Shown: positions 1-9,276, numbered from the stretch's first letter. The stretch is 64,000 nucleotides of DNA from Chakrabartyella piscis (GCA_030067835.1 CP092441.1:1054001-1118000); one strand, 5' to 3'. Numbers and translations: made by a program. The notes: generated by a model not told the origin, from the sequence alone.

Positions 1-55
1 TGTTATTCTATTTGAGGTTCACTGCTCAAGAAAAGCAACGAAAGCACAGTGACGT

Positions 56-141
56 GGAGAGATGTCCGAGTGGTTTAAGGAGCTAGTCTTGAAAACTAGT
101 GACTCCGAAAGGGGCCGTGGGTTCGAATCCCACTCTCTCCG
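56..141 (+). tRNA. tRNA-Ser (anticodon TGA)
   Basis: The acceptor arm GGAGAGA (56-62) pairs with TCTCTCC (134-140), followed by discriminator G. The anticodon stem CTAGT/ACTAG encloses loop CTTGAAA, so the anticodon is TGA at 90-92. A long variable arm (class II) and a GGTTCGAATCC T-arm fit a serine tRNA. The CCA end is not encoded. Confidence 0.97.
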
Positions 142-175
142 TATGATAATTTCATACGCTTGCAACATACGATTT

Positions 176-263
176 GGAGATGTACCCAAGTGGTTGAAGG
201 GGTTCGCCTGGAAAGCGGATAGGTCGTGAGAGCGGCGCCAGGGTTCAAATCCCTGCATCTCCG
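176..263 (+). tRNA. tRNA-Ser (anticodon GGA)
   Basis: The acceptor arm GGAGATG (176-182) pairs with CATCTCC (256-262). The anticodon stem TTCGC/GCGGA encloses loop CTGGAAA, giving anticodon GGA. It has the long variable arm of class II tRNAs. It lies 34 bases after the first serine tRNA in the same direction and is probably co-transcribed with it. CCA is not encoded. Confidence 0.97.
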
Positions 264-284
264 TTAAATGCAATACGCAAATTA

Positions 285-314
285 GAAATCATCGACAGAA
301 ATGTCGGTGATTTC
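285..314 (+). other. Stable hairpin downstream of the tRNA pair
   Basis: GAAATCATCGACA (285-297) pairs with TGTCGGTGATTTC (302-314) around a four-base loop. It is not followed directly by a T run, so it is either a processing or 3'-end structure of the tRNA transcript or an imperfect terminator. Confidence 0.5.
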
Positions 315-387
315 GTCGTTTCTAGAGTTTTTATTTTAAAAAAGATATTTTCATAATCATCAATTTCATAAATACATTTTTGTATAG

Positions 388-421
388 AACCACTGTATTC
401 ACCAATGCAGTGGTTTTTTTG
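388..421 (+). terminator. Intrinsic terminator after the tRNA-Ser genes
   Basis: AACCACTG (388-395) pairs with CAGTGGTT (408-415), and the stem runs into a T tract. It is the first clear terminator after the tRNA pair. Confidence 0.75.
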
Positions 422-470
422 TGCAAAAATACAGAAATAAATCAATTGAAACAAGGGAAGTATCAATTTT

Positions 471-521
471 AAGAGCTATTAAATGTGAAGGCTATCTTCT
501 AATTTAATGGCTCTTTTTTTT
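471..521 (+). terminator. Second intrinsic terminator
   Basis: A 14-bp stem is formed by 471-484 (AAGAGCTATTAAAT) and 502-515 (ATTTAATGGCTCTT) with one G-U pair, followed by T residues. It adds to the stop at 388-421. Confidence 0.7.
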
Positions 522-1087
522 ATAAAATGGCAAAAGAGAGTATTGTGTATGTGGATCGTCTGATACAAGTGATTCTGAAAACATATGGTTTTGTAAAGTG
601 TGTATTGAAATATGACTTGCATTTGCGCATTACGCAACAGCTTGCTGTTTTTTTGCAATGAAAAATGATTTTTTGCAAACATAATTCAAATATGGCAAAA
701 AAAACCAGTGTCTATTGTCATTTAAAATATCTTATGTATAGTTATAAGTGTTAAGAAATAGTATTGATGTTTGAAAAAATTGTAAGTTTTTTTGTATAAG
801 CATCTGATTACCATAAGTGATATGTAAAAAATGTGTAATGCAGAACAAAAAACAAAGAGTGGATGGTAGAAGTGTACAAAAATGTGGCGTTGTTATGTAA
901 AGGTAGAAAATATATGAATACATCCCATCAATACCATATAATCCATCTTAAAATTTATGATTTGTATGTTGTGCATTTGTCAAAAAGAAGCTTCAAAGTG
1001 AGGTGAAGGGTCAGAATAGGGCAATCAAGTTTGTAGAAAGTTGTTGTATTTCAGTTTTATATAACCAAGGGATTTGAAAAAAAGAAT
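522..1087. other. Long AT-rich intergenic region before the dehydrogenase operon
   Basis: No convincing gene is seen; short reading frames here are low complexity with no ribosome site. A small hairpin followed by Ts lies near 635-655. I looked for a sigma-54 type -24/-12 promoter (TGGCAC-N5-TTGC), common before acetoin operons, and found none. The promoter of the dehydrogenase operon must lie here but I cannot place it. Confidence 0.4.
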
Positions 1088-1105
1088 AAGGAGGCAAAAA
1101 ACAAA

Positions 1106-2152
1106 ATGAAAAAAATCGCAGAGAGTGTAAAACAAATGTTACCAACACTTACACCGCTAGAAGCTCCAGAAGGTATGACAAAAGAAGAAATGACAGAAAT
1201 ATTCTACAAAATGTCTTTGATTCGTGAATTCGATTCAAGTGTTAAAGATTTGTGGATGGCAGGCGAAATTTATGGACTTGCGCATTCCTATGTAGGTGCA
1301 GAAGCAATCGGTGTTGGTGCTTGTATGAACTTGGAAAAAACAGACTTTATTTCCAGTACACACCGTGGTCATGGTCATACCATCGCAAAGGGTGGCGATG
1401 TAAAAGCTATGATGGCTGAACTTTATGGAAAATATGAAGGTTCCAATAAAGGTAAAGGTGGCTCCATGCATATCGCTGATATTGGTATCGGTATGTTGGG
1501 TGCAACTGGTATCGTAGGTAGTGGGATGCCAACAGCTGTTGGTGCTGCTCTTACAAGTGATGTTTTGGACAATGGCAGTGTTGCTGTTTGTTTCCATGGT
1601 GATGGTGGTACAAACCAAGGTGTTTGGCATGAATCCATGAACCTTGCAGCTGCTTGGAACTTGCCTTGTATCTTCTTGACAGAAAACAACCATCTTGCTA
1701 TCAAAACAAAACTCAATGAATCCAGCAAAGAAACAGAACTTTACAAAAGAGCAATTGGTTACGGAATTGAAGGTATCGCAATTGATGGTTTCAATGTATT
1801 TGAAGTTTACAAAACAATGAAATATGCAGTTGAAAAAGCTAGAAATGGTGGCGGCCCAACTCTTGTAGAAGCTCGTTTCGTTAGAATCTTGGGACACTTT
1901 GTGGCTGATGATCAAAAATACCGTGATCCACAAGAAGAAATCGATGCTTGGACAGCTGACCCAGTTCGTAGAATCAAAGAATATCTCTACACCAGAACAG
2001 ATATGTTCACACAAGAAGAAGTGGATCAAATTGCTGCTGATGCAAGAGCAAAAGTGGATGAAGCAATTGAATATGCTCGTCACGAATGTACAGAACCACC
2101 AGCAGATAGTTTGTATACTGATATTTACGCAAATAACGAAGTTATCTTATAA
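1106..2152 (+). CDS. acoA: TPP-dependent dehydrogenase E1 component, alpha subunit (acetoin/pyruvate type)
   Basis: This 348-residue protein is the E1 alpha subunit of a 2-oxoacid or acetoin dehydrogenase complex; with E1 beta it would carry out thiamine-dependent cleavage of the substrate and transfer the acyl group to E2. The thiamine diphosphate motif starts at HGDGGTNQG and ends at the TENN segment, and the family HRGHGH segment is present. The start has AAGGAGG just upstream. It is first of a tight four-gene set encoding the complex. AcoA-like and PdhA-like proteins are hard to separate by eye, so acetoin as substrate is inference from the neighbouring SDR. Confidence 0.85.
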   Translation: MKKIAESVKQMLPTLTPLEAPEGMTKEEMTEIFYKMSLIREFDSSVKDLWMAGEIYGLAHSYVGAEAIGVGACMNLEKTDFISSTHRGHGHTIAKGGDVKAMMAELYGKYEGSNKGKGGSMHIADIGIGMLGATGIVGSGMPTAVGAALTSDVLDNGSVAVCFHGDGGTNQGVWHESMNLAAAWNLPCIFLTENNHLAIKTKLNESSKETELYKRAIGYGIEGIAIDGFNVFEVYKTMKYAVEKARNGGGPTLVEARFVRILGHFVADDQKYRDPQEEIDAWTADPVRRIKEYLYTRTDMFTQEEVDQIAADARAKVDEAIEYARHECTEPPADSLYTDIYANNEVIL

Positions 2153-2181
2153 TTTGGGAAATATATGAAGGAGGATTACAA

Positions 2182-3159
2182 ATGGCTATAATTAATTACC
2201 GTCAAGCGTTGAACGATGCTTTGCGTGAAGAAATGACAGAAGATCCAACCGTTATGATTATGGGTTGTGACGTTGCTCCTGGTGGTTCCTTTGGTGTAAC
2301 ATTGGGATTGCTTGATGAATTTGGACCAAAAAGAGTAAGAAGCACACCAATTTCTGAACCTGGTTTTACTGGTGCTGGTGTTGGTGCTGCTGCTACAGGT
2401 TTGAGACCTATCGTAGAAATTTTGTATTCAGACTGGATTACAATGTGTTCTGACCAAATCGTAAATATGGCTGCTAAAATGCGTTATATGTTTGGTGGAA
2501 AAGTGAATATGCCTTTGGTAATTCGTTCTCCATTTGGTGCTGGTGGCGGTGTTGCAGCACAACATTCACAATCTTTGGAAGCTTGGTTCAACCATATCCC
2601 AGGTCTTAAAGTTTGTACACCAATCACACCTTATGATGTAAAAGGTATGCTCAAAGAAGCAATTAGAGACAATAACCCTGTTATGTTCTTTGAACACAAA
2701 AGAGCGTATCAATTGAAAGGTGAAGTTCCAGAAGGCGATTACACAGTACCATTTGGTAAAGCTGCTGTTCGTATGGAAGGCACAGATATTACAATCGTTA
2801 CATATTCTATGATGGCTGTTTATGCACAATCTGCTGCCAAAAAACTTGCAGAAGAAGGCATTTCTTGTGAAGTTATCGATCTTAGAAGCTTGCTTCCACT
2901 TGATTATGATACAGTTATGGCATCCATTGCAAAAACAGGTAGAGTTTTGGTTGTTCATGAAGCTATGCTTCGTGGTGGTATCGGTGGCGATATCATTGCT
3001 GAAATTATTGAAAGAGGTTTCGATTTGTTGGATGCTCCTCCAGCTAGACTTGGTGCACTCAACGTTCCTTTGCCATACAATGCAGGTCTCGAATCTCTTT
3101 GTATTCCAAATGAAGCTACAATTATGGAAGCTGTTAAAAAAGCTTTGAGCGATAAATAA
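2182..3159 (+). CDS. acoB: TPP-dependent dehydrogenase E1 component, beta subunit
   Basis: This 325-residue transketolase-like protein is the E1 beta subunit and forms the heterotetrameric E1 with the preceding gene. Visible family features are the SEPGFTGAGVGAAATG segment near residue 55, the RSPFGAGGG segment, and the C-terminal domain with ISCEVIDLRSLLPLD and VVHEAMLRGGIGGDI. Its length is normal. It starts 29 bases after acoA with AAGGAGG upstream and is followed 16 bases later by the E2 gene. Acetoin versus pyruvate specificity is not readable. Confidence 0.86.
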   Translation: MAIINYRQALNDALREEMTEDPTVMIMGCDVAPGGSFGVTLGLLDEFGPKRVRSTPISEPGFTGAGVGAAATGLRPIVEILYSDWITMCSDQIVNMAAKMRYMFGGKVNMPLVIRSPFGAGGGVAAQHSQSLEAWFNHIPGLKVCTPITPYDVKGMLKEAIRDNNPVMFFEHKRAYQLKGEVPEGDYTVPFGKAAVRMEGTDITIVTYSMMAVYAQSAAKKLAEEGISCEVIDLRSLLPLDYDTVMASIAKTGRVLVVHEAMLRGGIGGDIIAEIIERGFDLLDAPPARLGALNVPLPYNAGLESLCIPNEATIMEAVKKALSDK

Positions 3160-3175
3160 GGAAAGGAGAACAATT

Positions 3176-4459
3176 ATGGCAATTGAGATGACACTACCTA
3201 AAATTGGTGTAAATATGACAGAAGCTGTTATTGCTGAATGGTACATCAAACCAGGTGATGAAGTAAAAGAAGGCGATGCAATTCTCAACGCTGAAACAGA
3301 TAAAGCAACACAAGAAATTTATGCAACTGCCAGTGGTACTGTTGGTAAACTTGTTGCTGAAGTTGGTCAAACAGTGCAAACACAAGAAGCAATTCTTTTG
3401 TTCCTTGAAGCAGGCGAAACAGTAGAAAGCTTGGCTTCTGCTGCTCCAAAAGCAGAAGTCAAAGAAGAAGACGTTGTGGATGGATATGGCATGAACAACG
3501 ATGGAAATGAAGCAAAACAAGCAGCCATTGCAGCTGTTCAAAGTGATGCTGCACAAAAGAAAACAGGCAAAATTAGAATTTCACCTCTTGCTAAGAAACT
3601 TGCAAAAGATAATGGTATTGATCTTGCATTGTTGAGCCCAAAAGAAGCAGGCGACAGAATTGTAAAAGCAGACGTTTTGGCATACATTGCAAATCCGCCA
3701 GCTCCAGTAGCTGCTGCTGCACCAGCTGAACAAGGTGTAACCATTCCAAAAGTAGGCAAAGCGAATCTTCCTGAAGGACAAGAAATTTTGGAAGTGATTC
3801 CTGTCAAAGGTATCAGAAAAGTCATCGCAGAAAGAATGACAGAATCTGTTGTGACAAAACCAAGTGTACCTCATACTGCTACAATTTGCATGGAACCATT
3901 GATTGAACTCAGAAAATCTTTGAAAGCAATCGGAGTTAATGTTGGTTTCAATGAATTGCTTATGAAAGTTTGCTCCAGAGCATTGTCTGAACACAAACTC
4001 ATGAACGCTGTTATGAGCGAAAATGAAATTTGGTTGCTCAAAGACATCAACATTGGTATTGCAGTGGATACAGAAAAAGGTCTTGTTGTACCTGTTATCA
4101 AAAAGGTAAATCATAAGAGTCTGGCTGAAATCTCAAATGAGTTCAGAAGCTGTGTTTCTGATATTCAAGATGGCAACATGAGCCCTGATATGCTCTCTGG
4201 TGGAACATTCACAATTTCCAACTTGGGAAGCTTTGGTGTTGAATTCTTTGCTCCAATTTTGAATCCACCTGAATGCGGTATCTTGGGTGTTGGGAAAGCA
4301 GTCAGAACTTTTGTTCCAGATGAAAATGATCAACCAGTGTTGAAAACATTGATGAAAGTTACACTTGTATTCGATCATCGTATCATTGACGGTGCTCCAG
4401 CAGCAAAATGCTTGCAAAGAATCGTTGAATTGGCAGAAAATCCACAACTTTTAATTTAA
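3176..4459 (+). CDS. acoC: Dihydrolipoamide acyltransferase E2 component
   Basis: The E2 core (427 residues) takes the acyl group from E1 on its lipoyl arm and passes it to coenzyme A. Domains in order: one lipoyl domain at about residues 1-78 with lipoylated Lys43 in ETDKA; a peripheral-subunit-binding domain at about 133-171 (RISPLAKKLAKDNGID); an Ala/Pro linker; and the catalytic domain from about 205 ending in DHRIIDG with His401 and Asp405. Single-lipoyl architecture is usual for acetoin and many Firmicutes E2s. The lipoate ligase at 8271-9251 could modify Lys43. Confidence 0.88.
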   Translation: MAIEMTLPKIGVNMTEAVIAEWYIKPGDEVKEGDAILNAETDKATQEIYATASGTVGKLVAEVGQTVQTQEAILLFLEAGETVESLASAAPKAEVKEEDVVDGYGMNNDGNEAKQAAIAAVQSDAAQKKTGKIRISPLAKKLAKDNGIDLALLSPKEAGDRIVKADVLAYIANPPAPVAAAAPAEQGVTIPKVGKANLPEGQEILEVIPVKGIRKVIAERMTESVVTKPSVPHTATICMEPLIELRKSLKAIGVNVGFNELLMKVCSRALSEHKLMNAVMSENEIWLLKDINIGIAVDTEKGLVVPVIKKVNHKSLAEISNEFRSCVSDIQDGNMSPDMLSGGTFTISNLGSFGVEFFAPILNPPECGILGVGKAVRTFVPDENDQPVLKTLMKVTLVFDHRIIDGAPAAKCLQRIVELAENPQLLI

Positions 4460-4471
4460 TGGAGAGATAAA

Positions 4472-5866
4472 ATGAAAAAATTTGATGTGATCGTAATAGG
4501 AGGAGGTCCTGGTGGCTATGTTGCTGCCATCAAAGCTTCTTTGCTTGGAAAAAAAGTAGCAGTAGTGGAAAGAGAAGCGTTGGGTGGAACTTGCTTGAAT
4601 TGGGGCTGTATTCCAACAAAAGCACTTCTTAGAAGCTCTGAGCTCATCCATCATTTGACAGATGGAGATGAATTTGGATATTCACTCGATACCAAATCCA
4701 TTCAAATTGATTATGCAAAAATCCAAAAACGTTCCCGTAAAGTGAGCGAAAAATTGGTTGGTGGCGTTGGCTACTTGATGAAAAAGAATAAAATCACTGT
4801 ATTGCAAGATACAGCATCTTTCAAAGACAAAAAAACACTTGTATTGCAAAAATCGGGTGAAGAAGTGACAGCTGATAGCATTATCATTGCAACTGGTACA
4901 AAACCAATGCGTTTGCCTGGTATGGATTTTGAATCCCCAAGAGTTTTGGATTCCAAAAAAGCACTCCAATTGACAACTTTGCCAAAGAGTGCAGTTGTAA
5001 TCGGTGCTGGTGCAATCGGTATGGAATTTGCAGCTTTGTGGAACACTTTGGGCGCAGAAGTGACAGTTGCTGAAATGCTTCCAAGAATCTTGCCAAATGA
5101 AGATTTCGACACTTCCAAAGAAATGGAAACACAATACAAAAAACAAGGTATCAAAGTAAAAACGGAAACCAAAGTAACCAAAGTTACAGCACAAGCAGAT
5201 AAGGTTGTCATTGTAATGGAAGACAAAGCAGGCAAAACCGAAACTGTAAATTGCGATTACTTGTTGGTTGCAGCAGGTATTGTGCCTGATAATTCTGCAT
5301 TGGCATTGGACAAAGCTGGTGTCAAAACAAACCAACGTGGTTATATTGAAATCAATGATTTCATGCAAACCAATGTTGCAGGCATCTATGCAATTGGTGA
5401 TATCACAGGAAAATTGGCTTTGGCTCACACAGCAAGTGCACAAGGTATTCTTGCTGCTGAACATTTGTCTGGTCATGAAACCAAACCAATCAACTATGTG
5501 AACATTCCAAAATGTACATATGGTACACCAGAAACAGCAAGTGCTGGTTTGACAGAACAACAAGCAAAAGATAAAAAAATTGAGTATACAACAGCTATGT
5601 TCCCATTCTCTGCAAGTGGCAAAGCTTTGGCTTATGGTGCAACAGAAGGTTATGTAAAAATCGTTTCTGGCAAAGAAGATGGCGAGTTGTTGGGTGTGCA
5701 TATGGTTGGTGCTCACGTAACAGAAATGATTGCTGGCGTTGTAGGTCTTTTGGGCTTGGAATGCACAATTGAAGAACTTTCTCGTACCATTCACCCACAT
5801 CCTTCTATGAGTGAAGCCATTATGGAAGCATCTCATGTTGCTGAAGGAATGGGGATTCATATTTGA
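4472..5866 (+). CDS. lpdA: Dihydrolipoyl dehydrogenase (E3)
   Basis: A 464-residue flavoprotein disulfide reductase that reoxidises the E2 lipoyl group with NAD+. It has the N-terminal FAD motif GGGPGG, the redox-active pair Cys41 and Cys46 in GGTCLNWGC, the NAD-binding GAGAIGMEFA segment, the second FAD motif IYAIGDITGK, and the C-terminal HPHPSMSE with the catalytic His-Glu pair (about His443 and Glu448). It follows E2 by 12 bases and its stop overlaps the next start (ATGA), which argues for translational coupling. Confidence 0.92.
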   Translation: MKKFDVIVIGGGPGGYVAAIKASLLGKKVAVVEREALGGTCLNWGCIPTKALLRSSELIHHLTDGDEFGYSLDTKSIQIDYAKIQKRSRKVSEKLVGGVGYLMKKNKITVLQDTASFKDKKTLVLQKSGEEVTADSIIIATGTKPMRLPGMDFESPRVLDSKKALQLTTLPKSAVVIGAGAIGMEFAALWNTLGAEVTVAEMLPRILPNEDFDTSKEMETQYKKQGIKVKTETKVTKVTAQADKVVIVMEDKAGKTETVNCDYLLVAAGIVPDNSALALDKAGVKTNQRGYIEINDFMQTNVAGIYAIGDITGKLALAHTASAQGILAAEHLSGHETKPINYVNIPKCTYGTPETASAGLTEQQAKDKKIEYTTAMFPFSASGKALAYGATEGYVKIVSGKEDGELLGVHMVGAHVTEMIAGVVGLLGLECTIEELSRTIHPHPSMSEAIMEASHVAEGMGIHI

Positions 5867-6450
5867 TGATGGAACATATGAAAATCGTTTGTTTAGGTGA
5901 TTCCATCACAAGGTCTTTTGGTGTAAAACCTTCCTGTGGCTGGCTCAATTTGGTCAACAGCCAACTAGATTGTACCATCATCAATTATGCGATTGCTGGT
6001 GATACAACAAATGGTATGTTGATCAAATTCCACACGCAGGTTTTAAAAGATCATCCAGATGTATTGTTCATTATGGGTGGCGGTAATGATTTGAGAGCAG
6101 GGGCACCTGCAACTGCTCTTCAAACCAATATCGTATCACTTGTCTATAATGCAAGAGCAAATGGAATTTTTCCAATCATAGGGTTGACTGTGCCTGAGGA
6201 TCACAAAAATTTATCACCAGAATTTAGAAAGATACCAGTTCCTGAAAACATAGAGATTGAAAGAGAACAATATAGGAATTGGCTCATTGAATATTGTAAA
6301 GCCTTAAATGTTCCAACAATAGACTTCTATCATATTTTTGATGGCAAAGATTTGAAAGATGTGTATATTGATGGACTGCATCCAACTACGGAATCTCAAA
6401 AGCTGATTGCGGATGAGTTCTTGAGAAGATTCAAAGAGATATTAAATTAG
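5863..6450 (+). CDS. SGNH/GDSL-family hydrolase
   Basis: This 195-residue protein has block I GDSIT near residue 12, block III GGGND near 70 and block V DGLHPT near 172, so the Ser-Gly-Asn-His esterase set looks intact. No signal peptide is seen, so it is probably cytosolic. It overlaps lpdA by four bases. An esterase is unusual inside a dehydrogenase-complex operon; it might release or remove an acyl group related to the complex's substrate, but that is a guess. A start five codons later (ATGAAAATC, 5878) is also possible. Confidence 0.8.
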   Translation: MMMEHMKIVCLGDSITRSFGVKPSCGWLNLVNSQLDCTIINYAIAGDTTNGMLIKFHTQVLKDHPDVLFIMGGGNDLRAGAPATALQTNIVSLVYNARANGIFPIIGLTVPEDHKNLSPEFRKIPVPENIEIEREQYRNWLIEYCKALNVPTIDFYHIFDGKDLKDVYIDGLHPTTESQKLIADEFLRRFKEILN

Positions 6451-6464
6451 GGAGGAATAAAGAT

Positions 6465-7217
6465 ATGCTTAGATTAGATAATAGATGTGCAATCGTTACT
6501 GGTGGTGCCCAAGGTATTGGCGCTGCTATCGCTGAAACATTCGCAAAACAAGGTGCAAAAGTTGCAATTTTGGATTTGAATGTAGAAAAAGCAAAAGAAA
6601 CTGCTGCTGCAATCAAAGAAAAATACGGTGTGGATACATATGGTATTGCTATGAATGTTGCAAATGTGGAAAGCATTGAAACAGCAATGAACGCAGCAAA
6701 TGAAGCAATGGGTGGAATTGATATTCTTGTCAACAACGCTGGTATTTTGAACTCCACTCCAATCGCTGATATGAAAGAAGACGAATGGGATAGAGTTATT
6801 GATATCAACTTGAAAGGTACTTTCTTCTGTATCCAAAAAGCAGAATCCTACCTCAAAGCAAGCAAATATGGTCGTATCATCAATATGGCTTCCATGGCTG
6901 GTAGAATGGGTGCTCATGCTTCTGGTATGGCTTATGTTGGTTCCAAAGCAGGGATCATTGGTTTGACAAAAGGTGTAGCTAGAAGATTTGCAGCTGACCA
7001 AGTAACGTGTAACTGTATTTGTCCAGGGATTATTGCAACAGATATGATCAAACAATGGTCTCCAGAAGAAATGCAAGCACAAGAAGATCGTATTCCAATC
7101 AAACGTTTGGGAACTGCTTTCGATGTTGCTTATGGATGTATCTATTTGGCATCTGATGAAGGTGGCTACATGACAGGTCAAGGTTTGGATATCAATGGTG
7201 GTATTTACATTGGTTAA
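6465..7217 (+). CDS. Short-chain dehydrogenase/reductase (acetoin/diol dehydrogenase-like)
   Basis: A classical 250-residue SDR with the NAD(P) motif TGGAQGIG near residue 12, the NNAG motif near 88, a Ser in NMASMAG, and the catalytic YVGSK (Tyr-X3-Lys) near 154. It begins 14 bases after the SGNH gene with GGGAGGAA upstream. In the setting of an acetoin-type complex it may interconvert 2,3-butanediol and acetoin, or oxidise another hydroxyl compound to the complex's substrate. The family alone does not fix the substrate. Confidence 0.82.
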   Translation: MLRLDNRCAIVTGGAQGIGAAIAETFAKQGAKVAILDLNVEKAKETAAAIKEKYGVDTYGIAMNVANVESIETAMNAANEAMGGIDILVNNAGILNSTPIADMKEDEWDRVIDINLKGTFFCIQKAESYLKASKYGRIINMASMAGRMGAHASGMAYVGSKAGIIGLTKGVARRFAADQVTCNCICPGIIATDMIKQWSPEEMQAQEDRIPIKRLGTAFDVAYGCIYLASDEGGYMTGQGLDINGGIYIG

Positions 7218-7228
7218 TTGAACAAATA

Positions 7229-7263
7229 ACGCAAAGATTGCTATGTTTTAGTGATCTTTGCGT
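7229..7263 (+). other. Hairpin between the SDR and TauE genes
   Basis: ACGCAAAGAT (7229-7238) pairs perfectly with ATCTTTGCGT (7254-7263). No T tract follows directly, so it is more likely an mRNA-stabilising or partial termination structure than a strong terminator. Confidence 0.5.
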
Positions 7264-7309
7264 CATATCATTTGACTTTTGTATTTTATATTAAAAGAAG
7301 GAGGGACTT

Positions 7310-8137
7310 ATGGTCAGTACAACGAGTTATATTTTAGTTGGGTTAATGAACTTATTTAGTTTTTGTGTTATGGGTATCACTGGCTTTGGAGCAACTGTTT
7401 TGTCTCAACCAACCAATATTGCATTGTTGGGTTTGAGCTTGGCAATACCATTTAGTACACTTGTTACTTTCCCATGTCAAATTTATTTGGGTATCAAAAC
7501 TGTCAAAAATGTTGCATGGAAACAATTGGGTAAAATTTTGTTGATTGCTACACCTGGTTTGGTTGTTGGACAACAAATTGCACAATATTTGGATCAAAAT
7601 GTTTCAAAAGTGGTTATTGGTACGTTTATCACCATCATTGCAATCAAAGGATTGATTGAAGTTTTCATCAAAAATCCAAAATTGATCAAAGCTGCACAAG
7701 AAAAAGATCCAACTAGAGTGATTGATGATGTAGAAACTGTTGATACAACATTTGGCAAAGTGATGCGTTATGTTTGTCTTTTCTTCGGTGGTATGATGCA
7801 AGGAGCTTATGTAATTGGTGGACCATTGATTACAGTTTATGTGCTTTCTGCAATCAAAGACAAAACCAAATTTAGAAATACAATGAACTGGTTGTGGATT
7901 TTCCTCAACTGTGTATTCAATTTCTCAAGCCAACTTTCCAAAGGCATGTACAACCAAGAAGGTTTGTGGACAGCAGTTGCAATTGGTGCTGTAGCTGCAT
8001 TTATCGGTTACTTCATCGGTATCAAAGTACATGATAAATTGAGCAAACAATTCTTCTTGAAAGTAACTTACGTTATGTTGTTCATCACAGGTACAACAAC
8101 ATTTTATGCTGCAATTCAAGCTTTGGGTGTTTTGTAA
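7310..8137 (+). CDS. TauE/SafE-family membrane permease
   Basis: A 275-residue membrane protein with about eight hydrophobic segments and the paired GITGFGATV and MMQGAYVIGGPLI repeats typical of the TauE/SafE family (Pfam PF01925), whose characterised members export sulfite, sulfoacetate or related organic anions. The ribosome site AAGGAGGG precedes the ATG. Its place directly behind the dehydrogenase/SDR genes suggests export or uptake of a small anion linked to that pathway. The true substrate is unknown. Confidence 0.8.
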   Translation: MVSTTSYILVGLMNLFSFCVMGITGFGATVLSQPTNIALLGLSLAIPFSTLVTFPCQIYLGIKTVKNVAWKQLGKILLIATPGLVVGQQIAQYLDQNVSKVVIGTFITIIAIKGLIEVFIKNPKLIKAAQEKDPTRVIDDVETVDTTFGKVMRYVCLFFGGMMQGAYVIGGPLITVYVLSAIKDKTKFRNTMNWLWIFLNCVFNFSSQLSKGMYNQEGLWTAVAIGAVAAFIGYFIGIKVHDKLSKQFFLKVTYVMLFITGTTTFYAAIQALGVL

Positions 8138-8175
8138 TGTAATTTTCAATAGAATCTGAATAAACGCAATCCCTG

Positions 8176-8247
8176 AAAACTCTAAAATCAAACAAACCAT
8201 TTTGCTATTGATAACAATTTATGGTGTTGTGGTTTTAGAGTTTTTTT
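8176..8247 (+). terminator. Terminator between the TauE permease and lipoate ligase
   Basis: AAAACTCTAAAA (8176-8187) pairs with TTTTAGAGTTTT (8233-8244) across a 45-base loop, with the stem running into seven Ts. The lipoate ligase may therefore be only partly co-transcribed with the operon. Confidence 0.6.
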
Positions 8248-8270
8248 CAAAAAGAAAGGAAAATACCAAT

Positions 8271-9251
8271 ATGATTTTTATAAACGTAAAAAATACAGAT
8301 CCTACTTATAACTTGGCTTTGGAACAGTTTGTGTTTGATGAATTGGATCAAGAACAAGATTATTTCATGCTTTGGCAAAATGACAATGCCATCATTGTGG
8401 GTAAAAACCAAAATGCTTTTGCAGAAATCAACCATACAAAAGTAGAAGCAGCGGGTACCAAAGTTGTGAGAAGACTTTCTGGTGGTGGAGCTGTTTATCA
8501 TGATATGGGAAATATCAATTTCACTTTCATTGTAGATGCCAAAGGGCAAAGTGAACTGGATATGAAGCTGTTTTGTAAACCAGTTGTGGATTTGATACAA
8601 AGTTTGGGTGCACCAGCAGAAGTAAGTGGTAGGAATGATATTTTGATTGATGGGAAGAAAATATCAGGGAATGCCCAGTACATCAACAAAGGTAGAGTGA
8701 TGCACCATGGAACCATTATGTTTGATTCCAATTTGGACTTGGTGGCAGCAATTTTGAATGTGCAAGGGGACAAATACATCAGCAAAGCCACAAAATCTGT
8801 GAGAAGTCGTGTCACAAATGTGAAGGATTATATCCAAACACCCATATCTGTGGAGGAATTCAAAACAAAACTTGCAAAGTATATTGTAGGCGATACACAA
8901 CCTTTGGAATTGACAGAAGCACAAGAAAAAAGACTTCGTGAAATCCAGAAAGAAAGATATAGCCAATGGGATTGGAACTATGGCAAACAAAGCACCTATG
9001 AACTTGTCAAAGAAAGAAGATTTGAAGGTTGTGGCAGAATTGAAGCACATATGAATACCCAAGATGGTGTCATTGAAAAATTGAAATTTTATGGTGATTT
9101 CTTTGGTATGGATGATGTAGAAGGACTTTGTGAACGTTTGGTTGGTGTGGAATTGAAGCGTGAATGTTTGCAAAAAGCATTGGATGAAAAAATATTAACC
9201 AGATATTTTCATGGAATTACATTGGATGAATTTATTGATTTGTTGCTATAA
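8271..9251 (+). CDS. lplA: Lipoate-protein ligase
   Basis: A 326-residue lipoate-protein ligase that activates free lipoate with ATP and attaches it to the lysine of lipoyl domains, here presumably E2 Lys43. The hallmark RRLSGGGAVYHD followed by GNINFTF is near residues 65-85, and DILIDGKKISGNAQ is present; the C-terminal LplA accessory domain follows. I chose the ATG at 8271 because AAAGGA precedes it; an upstream in-frame ATG at 8202 lies inside the terminator hairpin. Confidence 0.9.
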   Translation: MIFINVKNTDPTYNLALEQFVFDELDQEQDYFMLWQNDNAIIVGKNQNAFAEINHTKVEAAGTKVVRRLSGGGAVYHDMGNINFTFIVDAKGQSELDMKLFCKPVVDLIQSLGAPAEVSGRNDILIDGKKISGNAQYINKGRVMHHGTIMFDSNLDLVAAILNVQGDKYISKATKSVRSRVTNVKDYIQTPISVEEFKTKLAKYIVGDTQPLELTEAQEKRLREIQKERYSQWDWNYGKQSTYELVKERRFEGCGRIEAHMNTQDGVIEKLKFYGDFFGMDDVEGLCERLVGVELKRECLQKALDEKILTRYFHGITLDEFIDLLL

Positions 9252-9276
9252 AACTGATTTATATGATGAATTGAAG

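Noticed and set aside
522..1105. Sigma-54 promoter for the dehydrogenase operon
   Set aside because: I searched for TGGCAC-N5-TTGC-like boxes and found none, and no AcoR-type activator gene is adjacent.
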